64,000 bases of DNA, from NCBI RefSeq assembly GCF_014851915.1, contig NZ_JACVAP010000001.1:1240001-1304000 (forward strand), given 5' to 3'. This DNA is from Xanthomonas sp. XNM01 (GTDB lineage: Bacteria; Pseudomonadota; Gammaproteobacteria; Xanthomonadales; Xanthomonadaceae). Under the pieces are notes generated by a model. That model saw only the letters and a program-made list of their open reading frames with translations, ran no database searches and was not told where the DNA came from. Within the stretch, counting starts at the first letter, position 1; every line of letters begins with the position of its first letter. Of the stretch, positions 11,574 through 22,966 are shown piece after piece. The position numbers and the translations under genes were made by a program.

Positions 11574-11652
11574 GCCGCTCCAGCCACCGCAAGATCGCAG
11601 CTGCCGCGCCTGCGGAAATCTGGCGTTCATCGGTCGACGGCGGCGAACGCCC

Positions 11653-11658
11653 TATGAT
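11653..11658 (+). promoter_or_regulatory. -10 box placed for a leaderless EcsC-family mRNA
   Basis: TATGAT is followed by six bases and then the ATG at 11665, with no Shine-Dalgarno sequence. Transcription would start at or next to the A of the ATG. Confidence 0.5.
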
Positions 11659-11664
11659 CGGCCC

Positions 11665-12519
11665 ATGCAGATGCCGACGCTTCCTCCTCGCGCCATCGAC
11701 GCCCATCCGCGCGACCTAGCCGACCTGCAGCGCGCCGTCGCCCTGCTTGAAGCGCCGACGATCACCGCGCGCATGGCCAACCTGGTCGGCGCGCCACTGG
11801 AGTTCGCGGTCAAGCGCCTGCCCGATGGCGTGACCCGACGCATCCACGGCGCGGTCGAGGCGGCGCTGCACAAGGCCGTGCAGACCGCGCTGTGGAGCAT
11901 GGACAACACGCCGGGCCGGGCGGCTTCGCCGCGCTGGCACAAGCTTGCGGCTGCCACCACCGGCGCGGTCGGCGGTGCCTTCGGCTTCACTGCGCTGCTG
12001 GTCGAGCTGCCGGTGTCGACCACGATCATGATGCGTGCGGTGGCCGACGTGGCCCGCAGCGAAGGCTTCGACCTGCGCGACCTCGCCACGCGCCAGGCGT
12101 GCCTGGAGGTGTTCGCGCTGGGCGGCAACAGCGGCGGCGACGATGCCAGCGAGACCGGTTACTACCTCGCGCGCGGATTCACTGCCGACGTGGTCCGCCA
12201 CCTGTCGGCCGAACTCGCCGGCCGGGTCGCGACCGGGCAGGGGCTCACGCTCGGCGTCGCCCCGAAGGAGGCCGGCAAGCTGTTGGCCAAGCTGGTGGAG
12301 AAAGTAGCCGCGCGGTTCGGCGTGGTCGTCGGCGAGAAGTTCGCCGCACAGGCGGTGCCGGTGATCGGTGCGGCGGCCGGCGCGACGCTCAACACCATGT
12401 TCACCGACTACTACCAGGACGTGGCGCGCGGGCATTTCATCGTGCGCCGGCTCGAGAAGACGTACGGCGAGACCGCGGTACGCGAGGCCTACGACAGGAT
12501 CGCGGCGGGCCGGGACTGA
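11665..12519 (+). CDS. EcsC family protein
   Basis: The 284-residue protein matches the EcsC family: a hydrophobic Gly-rich segment (TTGAVGGAFGFTALLVELPVSTTIMMRAVADVA would span about 95-125), then FALGGNS, and the C-terminal block VPVIGAAAGATLNTMF with YYQDVARGHF. EcsC proteins are membrane-associated and linked to ABC transporter or secretion phenotypes in Bacillus. The biochemical role is unknown. It is convergent with ppsA and shares the terminator at 12637 with it. Confidence 0.85.
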   Translation: MQMPTLPPRAIDAHPRDLADLQRAVALLEAPTITARMANLVGAPLEFAVKRLPDGVTRRIHGAVEAALHKAVQTALWSMDNTPGRAASPRWHKLAAATTGAVGGAFGFTALLVELPVSTTIMMRAVADVARSEGFDLRDLATRQACLEVFALGGNSGGDDASETGYYLARGFTADVVRHLSAELAGRVATGQGLTLGVAPKEAGKLLAKLVEKVAARFGVVVGEKFAAQAVPVIGAAAGATLNTMFTDYYQDVARGHFIVRRLEKTYGETAVREAYDRIAAGRD

Positions 12520-12636
12520 GGCCGGGCGCATCGCGCCACCTCTTGCGCCAGGTGCCGATCGCAGCACGTGCGTGACCGATGATGTGCGGCCATGTGCTGC
12601 CCCGTCATCGGCGCCTGCAGGATGCTCCGCAGACGA

Positions 12637-12660
12637 AAAACCCCGCCGAAGCGGGGTTTT
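12637..12660 (-). terminator. Bidirectional terminator between EcsC gene and ppsA
   Basis: AAAACCCCGC, a CGAA loop and GCGGGGTTTT form a 10-bp stem with A and T tracts on the two sides. It is a classic intrinsic terminator readable on both strands. The T run is longer on the ppsA strand. Confidence 0.9.
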
Positions 12661-12682
12661 CGTTGCAGGCGGCGTGGTGTCG

Positions 12683-15061
<2,379 letters not shown>

Positions 15062-15127
15062 GCGCGATGCTCCGTAGGACCATCGCCCGGCCGGGCGATG
15101 GCCGCGTCCAAGGTATGTGGAACCGTT

Positions 15128-15157
15128 ATGATGCAGCCCAGCATCCGGGCATATCAA
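15128..15157 (-). promoter_or_regulatory. Possible ppsA promoter
   Basis: On the minus strand TTGATA is followed after 18 bases by CATCAT, with transcription predicted near 15120 and a leader of about 60 bases. The -10 match is modest. Confidence 0.35.
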
Positions 15158-15186
15158 GCGTGAAAACGGCTACATATGGTGACGAC

Positions 15187-16023
15187 ATGGTGACGAACGA
15201 AACCACGACCATCCGCCCGGTGTTCTACGTGTCCGATGGCACCGGTATCACTGCCGAAACCATCGGCCATAGTCTGCTAACGCAGTTCAGCGGCTTCCGC
15301 TTCGTCACCGATCGCATTTCCTTCGTCGACGATCCGGAGAAGGCGCGCGAGGCGTGCGGCAGGATCGTGGCTTCCGGGCAACTGCATGGCACGCGTCCGA
15401 TCGTGGTCAATTCCTGCGTGGATCCGGCCCTGAGCCTGATCCTGGCCGAGAGCGGCGCGCTGATGCTCGACGTGTTCGCGCCCTTCATCGATCCGCTGGA
15501 GCGCGAACTGAACGAGCCCAGGCAGTCGCGCGTGGGGCAGGCGCATGGCATGGTCGATTTCGATACCTACCATCGCCGCATCAATGCGATGAACTACGCG
15601 CTGACCCACGACGACGGCGTGGCGATCAACTACGACGAAGCCGACGTGATCCTGGTCGGCGTGTCGCGCGCCGGCAAGACCCCGACCTGCGTCTATCTGG
15701 CGCTGCATTACGGCGTGCGTGCGGCCAACTACCCGCTGACCGACGAGGATCTGGAGGACGACCGCCTGCCCCCACGGCTGCGTGCGCACCGACGCAAGCT
15801 GTTCGGCCTGACCATCGACCCGGTGCGGCTCCAGCAGATCCGGCAGGAGCGCAAGCCCGATTCGCGGTATGCGCGGCTGGAGACCTGCAAGCGCGAGGTG
15901 CTTGCCGCAGAGACGATGTTCCGCATGGAGCGCATTCCCACGCTGAGCACCACCTACACCTCGATCGAGGAGATCTCGAGCAAGGTGCTGAGCACGCTGG
16001 GACTGCAGCGTGAGATGCTCTGA
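15187..16023 (+). CDS. ppsR: PEP synthase regulatory protein (bifunctional kinase/pyrophosphorylase)
   Basis: PpsR inactivates PEP synthase by ADP-dependent phosphorylation of a Thr near the catalytic His and reactivates it by phosphate-dependent dephosphorylation. The 278-residue protein has the family N-terminus ([20 protein letters not shown]) and the P-loop [10 protein letters not shown] at about 158-167. Most members have Ser where this one has the second Ala (GVSRSGKT), a small change. The start is the ATG at 15187. Being divergent from ppsA is the usual arrangement and supports both calls. Confidence 0.95.
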   Translation: MVTNETTTIRPVFYVSDGTGITAETIGHSLLTQFSGFRFVTDRISFVDDPEKAREACGRIVASGQLHGTRPIVVNSCVDPALSLILAESGALMLDVFAPFIDPLERELNEPRQSRVGQAHGMVDFDTYHRRINAMNYALTHDDGVAINYDEADVILVGVSRAGKTPTCVYLALHYGVRAANYPLTDEDLEDDRLPPRLRAHRRKLFGLTIDPVRLQQIRQERKPDSRYARLETCKREVLAAETMFRMERIPTLSTTYTSIEEISSKVLSTLGLQREML

Positions 16024-16101
16024 CAGCCGTCCGGGCTGAACGGCGTGCTGAATGGAACGGGGCGTGTCGTCAGGCGTCTGTCGTGCCGCCGGTGCGGTGT
16101 G

Positions 16102-16107
16102 TAGGAT
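16102..16107 (+). promoter_or_regulatory. -10 box placed for a leaderless DUF1249 mRNA
   Basis: TAGGAT is followed by six bases and the ATG at 16114, with no ribosome binding site. A weak CTGTCG lies 18 bases upstream of the hexamer as a possible -35. Confidence 0.45.
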
Positions 16108-16113
16108 CGTCCC

Positions 16114-16626
16114 ATGCAGCAGGTGATCCCGCGTCACACCCGGTTCCCCCGGCTCAGCCGTTTCGGCTGGCTGATGGGTCTTTATGGCGAGAACCACCAG
16201 CGGCTTTCGCGGCTGTTCGCGCCGATGGCCCTGGCCGAAGGGCGCTATGTGTCCTCGGTCGGCGATGGGCTGGACCTGCGCCTGGACGTGCTGGAGCGCC
16301 ATCGCTACACGGTCGAGCTGCGCCTGACCTACGATCTGGTCGATCCATTGACCGGCGAGCCCGATCCTTCCGCCTACCTGCGCGTCTATGCCGACACCGG
16401 GCAGGTCGAGACCACCCACTGCTACGTGGGCCGGCGCTGGCAGGACGTGGTCGGTTTCCATCCGCCTGCCGCCGAACTGATCGGGCACCGGCTGCGGATG
16501 AACACCTTCCTCGGCAAATGGCTGGAGTATCTGGCCGAACGCGGCCATGGCGTCGCCACCCTGGTCCGGGAAGGGCCCTACATCGCGCCCCGGGCGGTCC
16601 GGCCCGAGCGCGCGCCGACCGCCTAG
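16114..16626 (+). CDS. DUF1249 domain protein (YqiB-like)
   Basis: The 170-residue soluble protein matches the DUF1249/YqiB family: an N-terminal helix with [15 protein letters not shown], then [11 protein letters not shown] and [16 protein letters not shown]. The family occurs across gammaproteobacteria, often near the cpdA/nudF genes, and its function is not known. It is followed after 10 bases by a flavin oxidoreductase gene and is probably cotranscribed. Confidence 0.85.
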   Translation: MQQVIPRHTRFPRLSRFGWLMGLYGENHQRLSRLFAPMALAEGRYVSSVGDGLDLRLDVLERHRYTVELRLTYDLVDPLTGEPDPSAYLRVYADTGQVETTHCYVGRRWQDVVGFHPPAAELIGHRLRMNTFLGKWLEYLAERGHGVATLVREGPYIAPRAVRPERAPTA

Positions 16627-16636
16627 AGGTTTACCG

Positions 16637-17641
<1,005 letters not shown>

Positions 17642-17838
17642 CGGGGGGACTCGCTATTCCGCGGAAATCCGGGTATGGTGCGCCCACTGTGTTCGCATGG
17701 GTCACCGTGAATCGTGGCCTGGTGCAGTCGATCTGACGATCAGCTACATCGTTCCGCTTTGCCTAACACCTGCAACCCAGTACCGCCACGGGGGTTCCGT
17801 GGTCGGTTTTCCATTTCAAAGTTGAGGAGTTAGCAAAC

Positions 17839-18048
17839 ATGTCCGATCGTCAGACCGGTACCGTCAAGTGGTTCAACGATGCCAAGGGCTTCGGCTTCAT
17901 CACCCCGGAGAGCGGCGCCGACCTGTTCGTGCATTTCCGTTCGATCCAGGGCAACGGCTTCAAGTCGCTGCAAGAAGGCCAGAAGGTCTCCTTCATCGTC
18001 GTGCAGGGCCAGAAGGGCCTGCAGGCCGACCAGGTCCAGGCGATGTAA
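17839..18048 (+). CDS. Cold-shock protein (CspA family)
   Basis: The 69-residue protein is a single cold-shock domain with RNP1 (KGFGFITP) and RNP2 (DLFVHFRSI). It binds single-stranded RNA and DNA and acts as an RNA chaperone. About 197 untranslated or non-coding bases precede it, fitting the long 5' leaders of csp genes, and a GAGGAG lies upstream of the ATG. Which paralogue it is (cold-induced or constitutive) cannot be told. Confidence 0.95.
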   Translation: MSDRQTGTVKWFNDAKGFGFITPESGADLFVHFRSIQGNGFKSLQEGQKVSFIVVQGQKGLQADQVQAM

Positions 18049-18085
18049 TCGCCTTGCGACCGGCCCAGGCCGGGTCGCAGCCTGA

Positions 18086-18116
18086 AACGCCGGGGGCGCA
18101 AGCCTCCGGCGTTTTT
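18086..18116 (+). terminator. Intrinsic terminator after the cold-shock gene
   Basis: AACGCCGGGGGC and GCCTCCGGCGTT form a 12-bp stem (one G-T pair) with a GCAA loop, followed by a run of T. It is a strong intrinsic terminator. Confidence 0.92.
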
Positions 18117-18278
18117 CGTTGTGGAGGGCACTCAGCCAGTGGCGGGAATCCGTCTCTTGCCGCTGCGGGTGCCCGATCTGCGGTGGCGGTGCCTGCGGCA
18201 CGCCATCCGCGGGGCTGTCGATGGCGTTTCCGCGCCCGCCGATTGTCCCTAGCATGGGCTTCCTTCCGGAGACCCTCC

Positions 18279-18962
18279 ATGCTCACCCTGCATCATCTTG
18301 AAAGCTCCCGGTCGCAGCGCGTGCTGTGGCTGCTCGAGGAGCTGGCACTGCCGTACCAGATCGTGCGGTACGCGCGCGATGCCGGCACCCTGCTGGCGCC
18401 GGCATCGCTGCGTACGATCCATCCGCTGGGCAAGTCGCCGGTGCTGGAGGACGATGGGCTGGTGCTGGCCGAGTCCGGCGCGATCCTCGAATACCTGGTC
18501 GAACGTTACGACACCGGCGGCCAGTTCTCGCCCGGCCCGCAGCCGCTGCAGTCCGACGAGCGCCTGCGCTACCGCTACTGGATGCACTACGCCGAGGGCT
18601 CGGCGATGCCGCCGCTGCTGATGAGCCTGATCTTCGGCCGCATCCGCAGCGCGCCGATGCCGTTCTTCGCCAGGCCGGTGGCGCGCGGGATCGTCGACAA
18701 GGTGATGCGCGGTTTCGTCGGGCCGCAGCTGAAGCTGCATCTGGGCTGGATGGAACAGGCGCTGGGCGAGCGCACCTGGTTCGCCGGCGAGCGCTTCACC
18801 GCGGCCGACATCCAGATGAGCTTTCCGGTCGAGGCCGCGGCGGTGCGTGCCGGGCTGGATGGCCATCCGCAGCTGGCCGGGTTCCTGCAGCGGATCCATG
18901 CGCGACCGGCCTACCAGCGGGCGTTGGCGCAGGGCGGCCCGCTGTCGCTGTCCGCCGGCTGA
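18279..18962 (+). CDS. Glutathione S-transferase family protein
   Basis: The 227-residue protein has an N-terminal thioredoxin-like GST domain (HHLESSRSQRVLWLLEEL, then HPLGKSPVLED and LAESGAILEYLVERY) and a C-terminal helical domain with RFTAADIQMSFPVE. The SRS motif near the N-terminus would supply the Ser that activates glutathione. GSTs of this type conjugate or reduce electrophiles in the cytosol; the substrate is unknown. GGAG lies 7-8 bases before the ATG. Confidence 0.9.
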   Translation: MLTLHHLESSRSQRVLWLLEELALPYQIVRYARDAGTLLAPASLRTIHPLGKSPVLEDDGLVLAESGAILEYLVERYDTGGQFSPGPQPLQSDERLRYRYWMHYAEGSAMPPLLMSLIFGRIRSAPMPFFARPVARGIVDKVMRGFVGPQLKLHLGWMEQALGERTWFAGERFTAADIQMSFPVEAAAVRAGLDGHPQLAGFLQRIHARPAYQRALAQGGPLSLSAG

Positions 18963-19016
18963 GCCGTCCGCAGGCGGTGGCTGGCGAACGCGCCGGGCCG
19001 CCCCCATCTGGGTGCC

Positions 19017-20573
19017 ATGCAGATCGAATTCGACAACAGCGCCCTGCGTGAGCTGCCGGGCGATTCCGAGCGCGGCCCGCGGGTACGCGAGGTGCTGGGC
19101 GCAGCCTGGTCGGCGGTCGAGCCGACCCCGGTCGCCGCGCCGCGACTGCTGGCCTGGTCGCCGGACGCGGCGTCGCTGATCGGCCTGGATGCGGGCGATG
19201 CGGAGGAATCCGACTTTGCCAGGGTCTTCGGCGGCAATGCGCTGCTGCCGGGCATGGCGCCGTGGGCAGCCAACTACGGCGGGCACCAGTTCGGAAACTG
19301 GGCAGGCCAGCTCGGCGACGGCCGCGCGATCTCGCTGGGCGAGGCGATTGCCGCCGACGGCCGGCGCTGGGAACTGCAGCTCAAGGGCGCCGGACGCACC
19401 CCGTACTCGCGCTTCGCCGATGGGCGCGCGGTGCTGCGCTCGTCGCTGCGCGAGTTCGTCTGCAGCGAGGCGATGCATCACCTGGGCGTGCCGACCACGC
19501 GGGCGCTGAGCCTGGTCGGTACCGGCGAGGCGGTGGTGCGCGACATGTTCTACGACGGCCGCGCCCGGCCCGAGCCCGGCGCTGTCGTGTGCCGGATGGC
19601 GCCCAGCTTCCTGCGTTTCGGCAGTTACGAGCTGCCGACCTCCCGCGGCGATGTCGCCCTGCTGCGGCAGCTGGCCGACTACACCATCCGCCACCACTAC
19701 CCGGCGCTGGACCTGCCCGCCGGTCCCGACTACGGCGAGTGGTTCGGCCAGGTCTGCGAGCGCACCGCGCGGCTGGTCGCCGAGTGGATGCGGGTGGGCT
19801 TCGTGCACGGGGTGATGAACACCGACAACCTGTCGATCCTCGGCCTGACCATCGATTACGGCCCGTATGGCTGGGTCGAGGACTACGACCCGGACTGGAC
19901 GCCGAACACCACCGACGCCCAGGGCAGGCGCTACCGCTTCGGCTGGCAGTCGCGCATCGCCGGCTGGAACCTGACCCGGCTGGCCCAGGCGCTGGCGCCG
20001 CTGTTCGAGGATGTCGCGCCGCTGCAGGAAGGCCTGGAGCGCTTCCAGGCGGCCTGGGACGAGGCCGAATGCGAGACCGCCGCGCGCAAGCTCGGGCTGT
20101 CGGTCGCCGATGCCGGCACGCTGGCACTGATGGCAGATCTGCATGAACTGCTGCAGGACGGCATGGTCGACATGACGCTGTTCTTCCGCGGTCTGCTCGA
20201 CGTCGACCCGCAGGCGCCGTCGGCCGCGCCCTTGGAGCATGCGTTCTACGACCCGCACCGCCGCGCCGCGGTCGATGCCCGGCTGCAGGATTGGCTGGCG
20301 CGGCATGCCGCCCGGCGCCTGGCCGATCCGCTGTCGCCGCAGGCCGGGCGCGAGCGCATGCGCCTGGCCAACCCGCGCTACGTGCCGCGCAACTGGCTGG
20401 CCCAGCAGGCCATCGACCGGGCCGAGCAGGGCGATCTGGCGGAGCTGCACACGTTGATGGACGTGCTGCGGCTGCCCTACGACGACCAGCCCGGTCGCGA
20501 GGCCTACGCCGTGCGCCGGCCGGACTGGGCGCTGCAGCGCGCCGGGTGCTCGGCGCTGTCCTGCAGCTCCTGA
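19017..20573 (+). CDS. selO: Protein adenylyltransferase SelO (YdiU)
   Basis: SelO is a pseudokinase-fold enzyme that transfers AMP from ATP to proteins (AMPylation), linked to oxidative stress. The 518-residue protein has the family blocks NYGGHQFGNWAGQLGDGRA, ELQLKGAGRTPYSR, VFVHG-like GFVHGVMNTDN and TIDYGPYG. The C-terminus reads CSALSCSS: Cys516 sits where eukaryotic SelO has selenocysteine. A second Cys at 511 could pair with it. It is the last gene before a gene-free stretch of about 630 bases. Confidence 0.95.
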   Translation: MQIEFDNSALRELPGDSERGPRVREVLGAAWSAVEPTPVAAPRLLAWSPDAASLIGLDAGDAEESDFARVFGGNALLPGMAPWAANYGGHQFGNWAGQLGDGRAISLGEAIAADGRRWELQLKGAGRTPYSRFADGRAVLRSSLREFVCSEAMHHLGVPTTRALSLVGTGEAVVRDMFYDGRARPEPGAVVCRMAPSFLRFGSYELPTSRGDVALLRQLADYTIRHHYPALDLPAGPDYGEWFGQVCERTARLVAEWMRVGFVHGVMNTDNLSILGLTIDYGPYGWVEDYDPDWTPNTTDAQGRRYRFGWQSRIAGWNLTRLAQALAPLFEDVAPLQEGLERFQAAWDEAECETAARKLGLSVADAGTLALMADLHELLQDGMVDMTLFFRGLLDVDPQAPSAAPLEHAFYDPHRRAAVDARLQDWLARHAARRLADPLSPQAGRERMRLANPRYVPRNWLAQQAIDRAEQGDLAELHTLMDVLRLPYDDQPGREAYAVRRPDWALQRAGCSALSCSS

Positions 20574-20770
20574 TGACCATGCCGTCGGCTGACGGCGCAC
20601 GACCCGGTCCCGCGGCGGAGCAGGGACGGTTGCCGCACCCACGCCCATGCGCGCGGCCGTGGCGCTGTCTTTCCTTCGCATGCTTGCGCGCCAGTCGCAC
20701 TGGATGAGATCGGGATCACTGGCATCGGTCCAAGGCTGCGTCGGTCTGCTGGCGCTGTTCTCCGGATCGA

Positions 20771-20814
20771 CTCGCGCCTGCTGGCGGCCATGCTCGCGCC
20801 TGCTGGCGGCCATG
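20771..20814 (+). repeat. 22-bp perfect tandem duplication
   Basis: The unit at 20771-20792 (starting CTCGCGCCTG, ending GGCCATG) is repeated exactly at 20793-20814. Confidence 0.95.
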
Positions 20815-21064
20815 GACGTCATGCCGCCGCGCGACACCAGCGCTGGATGACGGCTGTGCAATCCGGCGCGACGGCACAGGGTGCGCGGGTGCCCGCGGCA
20901 GGTGCCGGGCTGCAGGCATCGTGATCAAGGCACCCGAGAGCGGGAGAGGCCATCAACTCGCCCATGCCTGCCCAGCCGCTGGAACGCCCGGTCAGTCGGG
21001 CCAGGCAGCCCGGACCTCCGCGCAAAGCAACTCGCGGCCCTTCGGACATTCCGCTCCGCTGCGT

Positions 21065-21092
21065 GGCTGATGACGGCTGGGCTGATGACGGC
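21065..21092 (+). repeat. Direct repeat GGCTGATGACGGC
   Basis: Two exact 13-base copies lie at 21065-21077 and 21080-21092. A similar string (CTGGATGACGGC) lies near 20840, just after the tandem duplication. Confidence 0.8.
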
Positions 21093-21117
21093 CGACGCCG
21101 CCTCGACTGCAGCGCGC

Positions 21118-21131
21118 TCACGCCGGCGTGA
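21118..21131. repeat. 14-bp perfect palindrome
   Basis: TCACGCCGGCGTGA reads the same on both strands and lies about 70 bases upstream of the PNPOx-like gene. It may be a protein-binding site or part of a REP-like element. Confidence 0.6.
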
Positions 21132-21202
21132 TCCAGCGTTCACCGGGTTTTCTCCGTGATCCGGCTTGAATCGAGTCCTCATTCGATCCCGCGGAGTCTC
21201 AG

Positions 21203-21715
21203 ATGCAGCAGCCCCCCCACCACCCCGACCGCCACGAGGCCATCGCCGCCCTGCGCGAGATGATCAAGGACGTCGAAGTCGCGATGCTCACCACGCGCCA
21301 GGCCGATGGAAAGCTGGTCAGCCGGCCGCTGGGCACCCAGGACGTCGAGTTCGACGGCGACCTGTGGTTCGCCACAGGCGCCGACAGCGAGAAGGTGCGC
21401 GAGATCCAGGCCGATCCGCGGGTCAACGTGGCCTACGGCTCGCGCGGCAGGAACACCTACGTTTCGGTGTCCGGCACCGCCAGCATCGTGCGCGACCAGG
21501 CGAAGATCGACGAACTGTGGTCGCCGGCGATGAAGATCTTCTTCCCCGGCGGCAAGGATGACCCGAACCTGGTCCTGATCCGGGTGCAGGCCGAGAGCGC
21601 CGAGTACTGGGACGGCCCCGGCACGGTGCTGGGCAAGGCGCTGTACTTCCTGATGGCGGCGATGAAGGAAGACCCGGGCACGATGTCCGACCAGGGCACG
21701 CTGCAGATCCGCTGA
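21203..21715 (+). CDS. Pyridoxamine 5'-phosphate oxidase-like (general stress) protein
   Basis: The 170-residue protein matches the split-barrel flavin-binding family of general stress protein 26: AMLTTRQADGKLVSRPLG, DLWFATGADSEKV, then VNVAYGSRGRNTYVSVSGTA. These proteins bind FMN or related cofactors, and most have no known reaction. An ATG at 21203 follows a poor ribosome binding site. It stands alone between two non-coding stretches. Confidence 0.85.
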   Translation: MQQPPHHPDRHEAIAALREMIKDVEVAMLTTRQADGKLVSRPLGTQDVEFDGDLWFATGADSEKVREIQADPRVNVAYGSRGRNTYVSVSGTASIVRDQAKIDELWSPAMKIFFPGGKDDPNLVLIRVQAESAEYWDGPGTVLGKALYFLMAAMKEDPGTMSDQGTLQIR

Positions 21716-21769
21716 GCGCGTCTGTTGCGCGGCACCGCCCGCGGGCAGGACACTCACTCATACGTGCGT

Positions 21770-21802
21770 CCAGCGGACGCGTTGCCCCGACGCGTCCGCT
21801 GG
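21770..21802 (+). terminator. Hairpin, probable terminator without T tract
   Basis: CCAGCGGACGCGT and its exact complement form a 13-bp stem around a seven-base loop (TGCCCCG), 55 bases after the PNPOx-like gene. No run of T follows. Confidence 0.5.
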
Positions 21803-22039
21803 GCGGGTGACTGTCCGTGCGCTGGCGCCCCCACCGTGACCCGCGCGACCCGACGGCGCGATGCGCCCGGCCCGGAACCCGCGAGGATCAGCGCGGCGCA
21901 CACCGCGTCGCGTCTTCGTTCATCGGCGAGATCCAGATCCCGCGCTTGCATTCGTGTCCGACGCGGCTCCGGGAGCCTCTTGGTGCACGTGAGCGGCGTA
22001 TCGCGGGGACGTGCGGGCGGACCGGCAGTGGCTCCCGGC

Positions 22040-22045
22040 TAGAAT
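22040..22045 (+). promoter_or_regulatory. -10 box of the apt promoter
   Basis: TAGAAT lies 26 bases before the apt ATG. No clear -35 hexamer is seen. Confidence 0.5.
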
Positions 22046-22071
22046 GGCCGGCCCCACGCCGAAGCGCCGTC

Positions 22072-22608
22072 ATGCCCGAATCCGTTTCCACGCCCCACTG
22101 GTCCCAGCTCGTTCGCGACGTGGCCGATTTCCCGAAACCGGGCGTCACTTTCCGCGATTTCTCGCCGCTGCTGGCCGACCCGGTCGCATTCGGCCTGATG
22201 CTGGCCGAACTGGCGGCGCCGTGGCGCGACGCGGGCCTGGTGGCGGTGGCCGGGATCGAGTCGCGCGGCTTCATTCTCGGCGCCGCGCTGGCGCGCGAGC
22301 TGGAGGTCGGCTTCGTGCCGGTGCGCAAGCCGGGCAAGCTGCCTGGCGCTGTGTTGGAAGAAAGCTACGCGCTGGAGTACGGCAGCGATCGCCTGCAGGT
22401 GCAGGCCGATGCGCTTCCGCCGGGTGCGCGCGTACTGCTGGTCGATGACGTGCTGGCCACTGGCGGCACGCTGGCCGCGGCTGCGGCGTTGCTGCAGCGC
22501 CAAGGCGCGGAACTGGCCGGTGCGGCGGTGCTGGTCGAACTACCGGCACTGGCCGGGCGCACGCGCTGGGTGTCGCCGATGCCGCTGCAGGCGCTGCTGG
22601 CGCTCTGA
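22072..22608 (+). CDS. apt: Adenine phosphoribosyltransferase
   Basis: Apt salvages adenine to AMP with phosphoribosyl pyrophosphate in the cytosol. The 178-residue protein has the family N-terminus ([20 protein letters not shown]), the [15 protein letters not shown] block, and the PRPP-binding motif [13 protein letters not shown] at about 122-134. The length matches Apt (about 180). It is monocistronic and followed by a small hairpin. Confidence 0.96.
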   Translation: MPESVSTPHWSQLVRDVADFPKPGVTFRDFSPLLADPVAFGLMLAELAAPWRDAGLVAVAGIESRGFILGAALARELEVGFVPVRKPGKLPGAVLEESYALEYGSDRLQVQADALPPGARVLLVDDVLATGGTLAAAAALLQRQGAELAGAAVLVELPALAGRTRWVSPMPLQALLAL

Positions 22609-22966
22609 GCTGCATCCGGGCCAGGCATGGATGAAGCGCCTGGCCTCTGATCGACGGCTTGGATTGATTGCGGACGCCACGTGGAAGCTGGCGCGGCGCA
22701 CCGTGTGCATCCTGCTGCCTGACGGCGGTTGGTGCCGGGGTCCAGCAGTCGTGGCCCGTTGTCGTCGGGAACGTCGCGCTGTCGAGCGCAACGGATGCGT
22801 CGTCCTGATCGACCGCGATGCATCGGCCGATCCGCGCTGAAGCCGAGCATCGGCAATGGCGTCGTGCATGGAGCCAGCCGAGGCGCTGCCCGCATGAGGA
22901 GCCGCTTCATCCGCGGTGCGCGGACCATCCGGCCCGCGCATCCGCTGCATCAGCCGCGTACGACGC
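22609..22966. other. Intergenic region between convergent apt and dbpA
   Basis: About 358 bases with no credible gene. The only structure I see is the hairpin at 22619-22645 close to the apt stop. Confidence 0.5.
22619..22645 (+). terminator. Hairpin after apt
   Basis: GGCCAGGC and GCCTGGCC form an 8-bp stem with an 11-base loop, 10 bases after the apt stop. The T tract is poor. Confidence 0.45.

Larger units (their letters stand above)
20574..21202. other. Gene-free stretch with short repeats
   Basis: About 630 bases hold no open frame that looks like a gene. The frames present are short and rich in Arg/Pro/Ser. The stretch contains a 22-bp perfect tandem duplication, a 13-bp direct repeat with 15-bp period and a 14-bp palindrome. 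It may be a decayed gene or an accumulation of small repeats. Confidence 0.6.
21716..22071. other. Intergenic region with hairpin and apt promoter
   Basis: About 355 bases without a credible gene. It holds the hairpin at 21770-21802 and the -10 box of apt at 22040. I see nothing else in it. Confidence 0.5.
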
